Below are positions 26,101 to 38,100 of a stretch of 64,000 bases of DNA, piece by piece. Under the pieces are notes generated by a model. The model was not told the DNA's origin, did not search any database, and saw nothing but the letters and a program-made list of their open reading frames with translations. Location: positions 1,022,853 through 1,086,852 of the forward strand of contig JABBOT010000036.1 in NCBI GenBank assembly GCA_016165875.1. Reading direction: 5' to 3'. This stretch comes from Acanthopleura granulata. Lineage: Eukaryota > Mollusca > Polyplacophora > Chitonida > Chitonidae. Position 1 is the stretch's first letter. Every line of letters begins with the position of its first letter. Both the position numbers and the translations under genes were made by a program.

Positions 26101-29100
26101 CGTTGGCTCAAATACCCAATTGAGTTAATTTTCTAATACATGTAAGTATGTACCACTTACTTGCGCCTTCGGGTAGGACGTCGTCGGGCTCCTCATACAC
26201 TATAAAACAGCACAATGATACATTCTGCAGTGTCCATGACATATAGTGAGGATTTCCCAGTATTAACATTAACATTAATAGTTGCCGCCCACATTCGTCT
26301 TCTCTCAGCATCTCGTATTATTCTATTCCCACAGGTACAAGTCTCTCCTAGGCGTTACTCGGAATAAACTATACCAAAAATCTATGCGTGTTGAAATAAT
26401 TGGAGTACATTGACATAATGCATTTTCATACACACATTTCCGAAGACAGGCAAAAGTTTTATTGTGGATGGCGGAAACACGCATTCCTCAAACATAAGGG
26501 ACAAATTACCATGCCAAGAGAATCTAGCGGATAATATGTGGAGCTATAAGTATCAGGTGATAACAGAGCAGATCATTTGATATGGTCGTATACAGTGAGT
26601 ATAAAGGAACGCAGTGTATAAGGCTTTTCTTTTTCTCACTTGCACCCAACATTTCGTGATGCATGCAGTAATTTGCCACGTGCACGTATCATTTTTTCAC
26701 CATCCCCACGCCAACAGTATGATTTGCGCGTGCATGCGATCCAGGGCATATGACATTTTGATTTGGTTGGTGAGAGGACGATATCGTCATCCATAGAAAA
26801 CCCTTAGGAGACATTGTTGCGCAAAATTAGGATTTGTAAAGAAATTATGATTGCGATGTCTTAACGAAGTTCTGATGTTCGGTCATCAATTAAATCAGTC
26901 TTCTTGAAATATAAAATATGCATTGCGCATGTAGCGAGTGCCAGCCCGGAGAATTCCCGCCGTTATTCGAATTCGACGAAAGAACGGCTGATCATTTTGC
27001 CTCATTAATATTCAAAAGAAAGAAAATTTGCGGGCGATCGGAATCAGTGGATATTGGCTACATGAATTCGGATAATTTCGAATTTTAATACACATAGATA
27101 CATGTTGAATATAGCCACTTAAACAATATTGAGTAAAGGTTCCCAATAATCTTTTCATTAAACTACATCAGAAACGTATGTCCGTTCGACGTTTAACGCC
27201 GCCACAACAACAACAACATTTGCACCCACCTACCAAGCAGTAGCTTTGCGACAACTGGGCAGCAATTAGAACTCTAGACTTGCTTATCAACCTGCACAGC
27301 TCACTGTTACGCCTCTTTTTGGCCTATCCTGTTACGAGAGATTCGTAAGTACTTTTTTACAGGTGTCGTCAGCCACGTTTGTTTACATACGAAGTTTACC
27401 GACTGTTGTGCGCGAGCTCCATTTCCACTGAATTGTCAACCCTCATATAAATATTTTGGCGGAATTTTGAGTTATCAGGTTTTTTTTGTTATTTTTAGAC
27501 ATTCACTTAGCGTACAATGCTGGTGGTGGGATTAAAGTCAAGCTTGCAGCTTTTACTTGAAAAATTGATTGAAAATTTTCGAATACTTATATTATTCTGT
27601 AATAAGGCAAAAATACCTACTATTTGGACGACCATGTCACTTGCATGATAACATGCAACAACCATGTTACACTTATGGTTACTAAAAGCCCTCCACGTCA
27701 ACTGCAGTTACACATCTTACCATGTTCCTCTGCATCGGCGCAAGCAATCCCACTTCCAGGGATCTCTGCCCTATCGGAGCAGGTGACCTCTGGAATGTTG
27801 ATCCCTGGTATGGTACCCTCTGGCATGGCGGTCTTTGACATGTCGGTGATTGATATGATATCCTCTGCCATGCTGGTCTCTGGGATGGTAACTTCTTCCA
27901 TGTCGCTCTCTGTCATGAGTCTTCCCGACGCGGCGGCACCTGGCATAAAGGTTACTGGTGAGAATTGTTTTGTTACGGTTATTTGGGGAAAGTATCTTCA
28001 TCATGGGAGCTGGTTACTGTAAATAACAGTTTGTCATGTAGATTTTTCTTTATTTCGTCGAGATGGGTGGATCGGTTATGTTAATTATATAATGATACCA
28101 TTATTTGTATTTAGGTTCAGAACTTTCAATGACATTATTTAACTTTTGAGACATTTTTTTCTCTTGACCGAAAAGAGATGTGTTCTTGAATTGAGATCTC
28201 GCCAAAGTGGCGGGATTTGTCTAAATTCCTAAACTAAAAGTTATTGTTGTCACAAAAAATATTTCACATCGTCAAAATTTGTATAAAATCAAATCGCATT
28301 ATTATCGCTAGCCAAAATGTTCGGCTTGCAACTGCTTCCTTGCTCGTGAATGGTACCTTCTCTCACCACTGTTGTCGTGAGTGCGTCGAGCTTACATCGT
28401 GTTAAACTTCAACCACAAGGTCATTTCTCTGTGAAAGTGTTTTAAAGAAAACATGGTCGCCCAAAATTTGGATTTTAAGCGAATTGTGATGGCTGGATCT
28501 TAACGAAGAAAAATACCTAATACTCATGTCATTCTGTAATAACATTAAAATATCTAATATTTGGGCTACCACGTTCATTCAGATGTTTTCGGGGAACATT
28601 TTGATGTCGACAGACAGAATCTTTTTTCACATGTTTGACAGTGTCTGCTTATTACGACTATAGCTTAAGTATTTGTGTTTTTCAATTTATCCTTATTTTA
28701 ATTTTTTATCAATTAAACAGGTGGATACAGCACAGGTATATTTATACACCACAACCGATAAAACTTCATTTCCGATTAAATAAAAGACAAAATGAATGCA
28801 CATGAGTTTTATGACAGCAGTCCAGAATTAACGTATAATTAGTCCACCTCTTACCATCTGTGATTTCTGGTATGGTCCTTAATTCAACAGACACTGCTTC
28901 ACCCGTACGTATGCCTGTCATGAGTAAAAAATACAGATGTCATTATACTTTGCTAAGAGCGTCCTAGAAATTTTTCACCAAAGTGGTTTAAATAAAAAAT
29001 CCATCGCAATTAGTCCTACTGGTATTGTCTACTGTTCATTTAAATGATAATGCTGAATTTATAAATTTGTCCTGTTCAGTTAGCTCCACAAGTTCTACAC

Positions 29101-32100
29101 AGTTCCTTATGACGCGAACAGTGAGTTCTCGAACTTCGTCCATCGTGTTAAGCTGAAGCACATAGCCAATTCTCTGCGAAACTGTTTTAAAGGAAACATG
29201 GTATCCCAAAATTTTGATTTTTAAATCAATCCTCATTGTGACATCTTAGCGAAGTTTTGAAGCTCGTTCATTAACTAAATCAATCACGTTGAAATAAAAA
29301 ATGTTCACTGTGTATGCCACTGGTACGAGCCCGGTTCTGCTATTATTCGAATTCAACACAAAGAGGGCGGGCTATGTTCGACGCTGTATCACAGCCACAA
29401 CAACATTTGCACCCACCTATCAAATGCTGTAGTTGTGCAACAACTGACCACCAACTGCAACACTAGACTTGCTTCTCAACCTGCTGAACTATCCTCGACG
29501 CCTCATTTTGGGCGATGCTGTTACGAACGAGTCGTAAGTCCTTTTCTTAGGCGTGTCAGTTGCACGTTTGTGTACATATGAAGTTTACTGAGGGCTGTGC
29601 GCATGCTCCAGTTCCACTAAACTGACAGCCCCTCGTTTGAATATTTCAATATTCTGGTAGACCTATTAGTTTCCATTTTGTTTGTTTGTTGTTTTAGGCA
29701 TTTACTTAAGGTACAATGTTAGGAATGGGATGAAAGAAAAGCTTCTAAGTTTTCCTCCTTCAGAAAAATACCTAATACTCATGTCATTCTCTAATAACGC
29801 TAAAATATCTAATATTAGGGAGAACATGACCCTTTAAAAGTGTTGGGGGAACATTTTGATGTCGACAGACATAATCTTTTTTTTAGCGTGTTCGACACTG
29901 GTAATGTCTGCTTATCATGATTGTAACTTAAGCATTTGTTTTCCTCAATTTAGCCTTATTTTATTTATTTATTTTTTATCAATTAAAGCGGTGGAGTCTT
30001 ACAGCACAAATATATTTATACATCATAACCGATAAAACTCCATTTCCAATTTACAGTAAAGAGGAAATGAATGAAATGATTTATTTACTTACTTATTTGA
30101 TTAATGTTTTACGCCGTACTCAAGAATATTTCACTTGTACGACGGAAGCCAGCTTTATGGTGGGAGAAAACCCGGCAGAGCCCGGCGGAAACCCAAGACC
30201 ATCCGCATGTTGCTGGCAGACCTTCCCACGTACGGCCGGAGAGGAAGCCAACATTGACTGGACCGGAACTCACAGCGGCCGCATTGGTGCGAGGCTTTCT
30301 GGGTCATTGCACTGCGATAGGGCGCTAACCGACTGAGCCACGAAAATGAAAATGCGTTTTGTGACAGTACTCCAGAGTTAAGGTGCAATTAGCCGACCTC
30401 TTACCATCTGTGTTTTCTGGTGTGGTCCTTAATTCAAAAGACACCGCTTCACCCGTACCTATTCCTGTCAATAATAAAAATAGATGTCGTTACGCTAAGA
30501 GCGTCCTAGAGATTTTAACCAAAGTGGTTTTAATAAGAAATCTTTCGCAGCTAGTCATACTTGTCTTGCCTACTGTTCATTTAAATTATAATGCTGAATA
30601 TATCAATTTGTTCTGTTCAGTTAGCGGCTTATGATGTACACAGTCCCTTATGAAGCCACGCAAACAGGAAAAAGATATTAATCGCATATTTTGTGAAGAA
30701 TCGCCAGGTACACTCATACACAAGTATCGCCAGGTATAAAAAAAGCTCAAGAATCGCCAGGTACAATATTGCCATGACCAGATTTTTACCAGTAACATAG
30801 CACACGGTAAACAACTCCTCGTCATTTTCTAATGGTGGAAAAGACATCGTCTCTTTAGTTAGTTCGCTTAGTTAATATTATAGCATAGTTTAGGTATGCC
30901 GGGCTTTCACAGGGTTAGGTGGCCCTTTCTTACCTCGAAGGTTTACCTTTGACCGTATGTAAAATGCTGTGGAAATCAGTATAACCACAAGAAGAAGCAC
31001 ACCTAGAGCAGCCCACAGTAACAACTCACGGAAGGAAACGCCATTTTCTGCATTAAAACAGGTGACTTTTAAGTCAAGTACATGAACATGTCTATACGGT
31101 ATTTAATTAAAATGTCTTGTTAATTTTGACTTAACTGCGACGGATTGAGACCTAGCAATGTATGAGAACAGGAAAGCATGTATTTATAAGTAGATGTAAT
31201 CACAGTAAATCTATATAATCACCACAAAAAAAGCTAGTCATTGCTTATTGCCTTGGTGCTATTTTGAGCATTTATAACAAGTATTTTGCAATTACCTGCA
31301 AGTTTTATGGCAAAGCAACATCACCTTGGTGGATTGAATTGCATTTCACTATGTCTCAATGAACACATGTCCGTCAAGATATTTTACTTTCTCTCAGGTT
31401 TTTTTGTTTTGATGTGTTTTACCAATAAATACCAAAGGACGGAAAGTAAATTTAAGGAAAATTAAGACCAGTATTACCCAATTATTCTACCATGGATAAT
31501 CTCTTCACTCTTCAATGGTGAAGTATATGACACATTTGGTAACATAAAAGAAAACCACCTATCGCTGGTGTATGGCGCTCTTAAGGGACAGGGCATGGCT
31601 TTATGGTTTTGTACAGGTAACGAGATCATGATGTACCGATATTGGTAAAATGGTTACGACTGACGTCACGACTGGAATATAACGTAACCGCAACGGCCAT
31701 GCTTACAGGCAGCTTAAAAGCAATCCTATCTGCGATCAGGTTTGATGACGATCGGTTAAAAATACCCAAGGTTACATGTGCGTTGGAATAAATTTCAGCC
31801 TGGGACAAGCCAAGATGGATGCAATATTTATATCGTTTTACGTACACAGCTGAAATGGAATGCCACCAGCTCTCTATTTATGCCATGTATCATTGCGATA
31901 ACTTGAAGGCAGCCGGTCACGGCGTGAACAAATTGTTGTGCGGACAACGATTAAAGAAGCAAAATAGAATAAAAGAAGTAGCCATAGTTTGTTTTGCACA
32001 TCTTAGGAAATCAATCCCAGCCCTGCTTCCGTCTGTCATACGATTTTTCAGGTTTAAAGATACGTTCAAGCATCAATGGACTTCAATGTCACCTGACTGC

Positions 32101-35100
32101 GGCGTTGTAGCCTTGACGTCACAGCCTTGTGCTTGATCTTGGATGACCTATTAAACCGTAACTCACACAAGGCAAAGATGAAGGGAATTTGCACGGTATA
32201 TGTTTGGCCTGACACGCTGAGTATCATTACATATGATATGTCTATGCAATGATATAAAGAAAATGCTTATACTACAACAAATACCGGCTTAAGCAATAAA
32301 TTAATTAAGCAAATTAATTGAAGTAAAATGTTTATTGTATTTACATGAAGTAATGTAGGTATATGAGTAATATCTAACAATGATTACAGTGCACTTGTTT
32401 AGGTAACGGCTTGATTTTCTTTAAAAGAAAAGAACACATTTATACAACCTATACCTAAAAAGAAAGAAAAAAAGCCTCAATTTTCTGGAGGTAGTGCTTG
32501 TTATTTGAGTATTTAATCGTTAAACATTCAAGACAGAAGCCCTTTTAAGCCGCCATTTTAACAGATTCCTTACGTCACTGTGCTTAGCTTTGCAAAGTAG
32601 CCCTTCTGCCTTTGAAGGTATAAAAAAAATAATGTAGGTGACGTAATAGGGGGCTACAGTGGGGGCCCCAGCTCTAGTTTTGATTATAGTGAATGTAACT
32701 TCGGCTTACAAGGCTACCAGGTTGAATCGCAGAGAAGTGAGGCTGAGAACAGTAGTTCGACCAACAATACATCAAGCTCAAGTGAGTGCGAACCGGGATT
32801 TCTGGCTTTGACATGGGCAATGTGAAAGGACAGGTTGCGCTCCCTGCATTCAGGACATCGCAATACAGACACATTTTGGCAGCTTTCAGCCACGCATACA
32901 GGCATGATGTGGCACTCTAGTACATCTCAAACTCTTCATTTTTAGAGTTGGCCTTAACAGAACTTAAAATTCACGATCATCACGATGTACGAACATATTT
33001 AGCTGAGACTGGAAATGCACGTTAATTAAATGGTAGGAGTAAAACCTTAAGGACAGTGACGTCACAATGAATATTCAATTGTACAAGCCTAAAACATGGC
33101 GGGACTTTCTATATCCCCCGAATAGGTGGATTTTGTAAAAAAAATGAACATGTGTAAAACAGATTGTCTCTTTTACGAAACCTTTAAAAAATGTAAAAAA
33201 AAATTGTATTCCGTACAGTTTGTATAGCTCTTTCATTTAAGGTGTAGGTTGTATAAATGTGTTCTTTTCTTTCAAACCCATATTAATAGCACATTTTTGG
33301 AAAGAATAATAATAATTCCGAGTCATGATTTTGTTAGACACGTTTATAGTCGGCTGTAAAGAGTCATGGGGTTTTACAAAATTTCCGATAGAAATTGGGC
33401 CATTTCTTGGTGAAATAATCAGTTTTCTAAAGTAATGAACCTTACCTTTAATCTTGCCGAGGGTCAGGTTGATGTGTGCCGTGTCTTGTCCTTCAGAGTT
33501 GACAGCGACACAGGTGTACGTCCCTGTGCTGAACTGACTCAGACTGGCAATTCGAAAATCTCTTTTAGCAGCAAAATTGTCGCCAAACTGGGTTGAACTG
33601 TTACTGGCGTTGTTGTTGTCATTCACTTCTGTATTGATATCTGCTCTGTTGTTGACGTCTTTTCCAAAGGTGATGTTGCCATCAAAAATCCAAGTAATTA
33701 TGGGGCTTGGGAAGCCTTCAGCCAAACATGTTAGGGTGACTTCATCTCCGAGAGAATACTCAGCTGGGGTGACGCGGATCTGAACGGTCGGCTTACCTAC
33801 AGCATTGATAATGATATTGTGATGGGTATGACGCCAGAATTCTTTACACTACTGAATTTGGTCAGACGATAATCCTATTAGAGAGAATGACTGACAGTAA
33901 CACTCTGAATAAATGATTTGGAGAAGAGCCTGGCTGGCTCTGGGATTACAGACAGCAATAAACTTGGCGAAGTAATGGTTACATTCAGTAATGTACATGA
34001 CCGAATATTTAACATTAGGATGAATTCTTAAAAAACGCAATGAACGCAAAGTAGATAACATATTGGGTTTTCTCACGTGATAAGGAAATGGAAATAGTGG
34101 TATATATTAGGCTTGTTCTGGACCACTTTTTCTAAGAGGTAGCTGGGAACGTTCTGTAAAGAAATAAAAGCCTAATTCACCACCTCCCTCTCATCCCGTT
34201 GAGGGACAATGAGTATCGCTTAGAAATTGACAAGAATCGTCCGAACAGAAACACCTCTTCGAAGCGAGCTGATAGGTGGGAGAGACCAAGCAGTTATCCA
34301 ACCGCCAAATAAGCCAACCTATACCGAGAAGGAATTTCCTGCCCAACACCAATGTCACAAACAACCTCGTGATCAACGTCTTCGGTTAGGACACAGAAGC
34401 GATCGTCCACGGAGTCAGGAGACAGTTTGTGAATATCCCTCCGATTAACTTGTAACTGATAGAGAAGGCGGTTAAGTTTCACTACACCTGGTTGAAAGAT
34501 CTCTCTTTCCACAGAATCAGATTAACAGGGCAAAGTACTTTTGCGAGCGCTGTCTCCAAGGTGGCCTCAAAGGGACCTCCTGAAAAGCCATAAGCGAGAA
34601 TGCCAAGAGATAGGGGAGATGAACAGACCAAACCACCGGTCATATACAGAAGAAGCAATGCAGCAGAGCATTTCATCAAAGCTCTCCTGAAGGAGGGGCG
34701 GAAGATCACGAGAGTGCTGGCCAACCACAAGACCATGGACATGACGCAAGGAGACTGAGGACATAGAACACAGCCACGGATGTCACGTATGTAAAAAGCC
34801 ACCACTTGGTGACAGTGATCGGTATAACTGCTACATCACTGGGAAATACCGCGGCGCTGCCCACAATGCCTGTAACTTGAGGCATCGCCTGAACCCTCAA
34901 ATCCAAACCACACCTGTAGTCTTCCATAACCTGGGAGGTTACGACTGCATCTACTGATTTACGGCATCTCGAGGGTAAAAGGTAAGGTCTCGTGTTTTCC
35001 CAATAACACCCAGAAGTACATCTCCTCTCTAGGACAGCTCAGGCTCAGCGACAGCGCTCCCTTTTTGTTAGCCTCTCTTGATAAGCTGGTGACAGGCAAT

Positions 35101-38100
35101 CAGCCCAAGGTTTTCCAAACGTTGCATCAGCCGAGTAAAGAAAGACGAGAGCCCTTGATGCGTACGGGTACCTACCCATGCGAATAAATAGACTCCTGGA
35201 AGGGGTTCACCGAATCACGGCTACCACGTAAAGAAGACTTCTGTAGCAATCTCACCGATGAGCACATCAGTGAAAAACATTAAACCCAGGCGAATGGGGT
35301 CTGGAAAGCCCTTGAGTAATTCTATAACTCATAAAAGATAAAGACTTACATCCTGAGACAACATTTAATGCTGAACCATGAGCCAGTCACTACCAACAGG
35401 AGGCTTTCAGTGGATCAGTGCACTAGAACTGCGCAGGCTTGAGTCACAAATAGCAAAACAGCCGGCGGACAGCCCCGGTGGCTTCATCCTACAGGTGGAC
35501 TTGGAGTATCCAGAAGGGCTCCAAAAAGGAGCGCAATAATTATACATTGGCCCAGGAGCGCATGGTGACTCAGAAGGATTGTATGTCGGAGAACTATCGC
35601 GGAATCCTCGCCGTTAGGGTGGTGCCTACTGAGGTCGAAAAACTTGTCCTCAACCTCCCGGACAAACACTACTGCAAACTGCAGCTCAACGTCTTCCCGA
35701 GGATGCGCAACAAGAAGATCAACCGAGCTCTGAAATTCGAGCAAAGTTCTTGGACGGAACCCTATATGCACATGAACACCGAGTTCCGGAAAAAGGCAAC
35801 GAGAAGGACCAGTACAATTGCATGAACAACTCCGTGTTTGGAAAGAAAATGGAAACCTTCTGAAAACTGGTCAATGTAAAGCTCGTGAGCACAGAGGAAG
35901 AAGTTAAGGTCTCCCCCCTGATAACCAGCCTAGCCTTCCCAAGGGCTAACATCTTTGATGACAATTTTGTGGCTGTGTAGGTACACTGGGGCCATCTGGT
36001 TCTCAGTCGCTCTATTTACATGGAAATGACCATCCTCGATCTCTCCAAACACCTGATGTACGACTTCTACTACAACTACATGGTCAGTGTTAGCCACCCA
36101 TACTGAAGGGTACCGGTAGGATATTTATATAGGATATTGACTCGATTTTATTCTCAATTTTCTTATTACCTAGTTATACCCCTGCTGTATGAGTAAGGGT
36201 GTTTTGTTCTGACCTAACTTACACATATCTTTGATTCATTTTTTTATTATTTTTTTTTGTAATTTCTAAATTCAGACAAGAAATTTCTTCTCTGGAGTGT
36301 GCAAAGTGCAATTACAGCGAAGTACTGGGATAACCAGTTTCACCTGTAAAATGACAAAAGTTTGCGGATATGGCTTTTACTGGACATCATAATAGAACAG
36401 CAGCTTTAGACCATCTCGCAAAAGGAACCCTTGCAACTAGATGGGAAATTGTTCCGTGACGCATGGTGTATGCCATAGTGAGGGGTAATTTCTTCCTGCA
36501 GAAAAATAGAATTTTAATCTCAAATACAATTACTATACAACATATTTTTTTTTTAAATTGAAGTAATGTTATTCATACTTTTTGCTTTAATAGAAGGCAG
36601 ATCTAAAGTCCCAAGATATACATTTTAGGTAAGTTTCAAATAAAATAAATTTGCATGAATCTTATGTGGTTTAACAATCCAAGCAGTGTGTCCAAAAATA
36701 TGCGTGTTATATCCACACTGTCAGTTCGATTTGACTTTCCACATAGGCCACATGGGGATAGGCACAATATTACATGTGTTTATTAGTTCATCATATTAAT
36801 TGCCCTGAAAACGCTAATGTAATAATCACGATGCAATTTGTAAAACAAAACTTGTTTCAAATCCAACTTTTTTTTATACATCTGGCGATAGGAGGTATTA
36901 GTAATTGTGTTTTTGAAGAAAGGAACCTGGTCACACATAGTAATGAATTTTGTCTTATTTAGCCTACTTCATCGGCAAGGCCTGTCGTACAACTTCATCG
37001 CCTAACAAGGAAGCCATCTCGCCGTTTTGCAAACGATCTGTCACTGTCCTAAGGTTGGTATGATTTTTACACCGTGAGGAGGTCCTGTGATTCATTGTAA
37101 CACAACGTCAACAATGCTACAATGTATCGGTAACGTCTCACATTTTTTAATGTGACGTCATTATGATGAGTCGGGAAAGGAACATTTCATGTGAATGAAA
37201 TGACGTTCTCCATGTGTTGTTACAACAGCGATCGGTCTCGTGGAATAAATCACGGATTACAATGATCTGCACCTTGTTTTGACAGTATTTCACGGTATTT
37301 TAATGAACGTAAGTTTGCTATGTTGACAGCCTTGTTGAAACAGCCTCGCAGTGTTTCTTTTCGTTATGGTAACAGCGAAAATCTGCAGTATTTTCATCGT
37401 CACTTCCGATAGCTTCTCTGTACCTCCTTCACCTTGACCCGTTCAGTTAGCGACCTTGATCTCGGTAATGGTAGAGGTTCAAAGCGCCCCCGGCCCATTG
37501 TTTTGTGGTCTGGATCGTCACCCCTTCACCGGCGTTTTCGATGCGCCTGTCACTGCTGGTCGTCGTCGGCTGTACTGAGATCAAGCCACAGGGCGTATTT
37601 GTTGGTCAGGAATTCTTCCACGGACAGGGCGAGGTCTTTCGCGACAACTGCAACTTCAGGATGGTGCTTACCTCCGAGAGAGACAGCGAATAACTTTTTG
37701 GAATCGTCCCACAGCTGATGAGTACGCAGATTTTGATGTAAAGGTACCACTGTCGGGGAAGAAAAACGATAAACATATGGCTTGTTCAACTCTCGGAGAG
37801 CGATAAGCCTTACACGAGATCAAACAAAAAACGCGAAGACGCTTGAATAAGTTCATTACACACATTTGAACAAAATATAAAAATAGAGTAACTGGCAATA
37901 ATATACAAAGCAATACAGATAATTACATATATGTACATATACATAACGCTATCAGATATACCAATGATCAACCGCACACTCTTCCGGGAGCAGGGCATTA
38001 CGATTGCCAGCGTTCGTACAGGCACTGGAGTGGTGATCTCTACCCTTGTTCCTGCATTGACAGTCGAAGGAGTGGTGTAAATCCCCAATCACCACTACAA

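Larger units (their letters stand above)
26830..30660. repeat. Tandem duplication inside the Ig receptor gene that created exons 6 and 7
   Basis: Sequence at about 28.38-29.11 kb is repeated at about 29.11-30.66 kb, covering a 60-nt exon and flanking intron on both sides. Shared landmarks include the TGTCTGCTTAT stretch near 28650 and 29910 and the 'gcgtcctagaa/ga' stretch near 28960 and 30505. A third, partial copy of the intron part lies at about 26.83-27.66 kb (shared run 'acaacaacatttgcacccacc' near 27207 and 29399). The middle copy lacks about 500 bp; the upper copy carries a SINE. Confidence 0.8.

Noticed and set aside
27624..28022. Plus-strand ORF of 132 codons with SGM/PGM repeats
   Set aside because: Antisense shadow of receptor exon 8; the minus strand has matching splice sites and phase.
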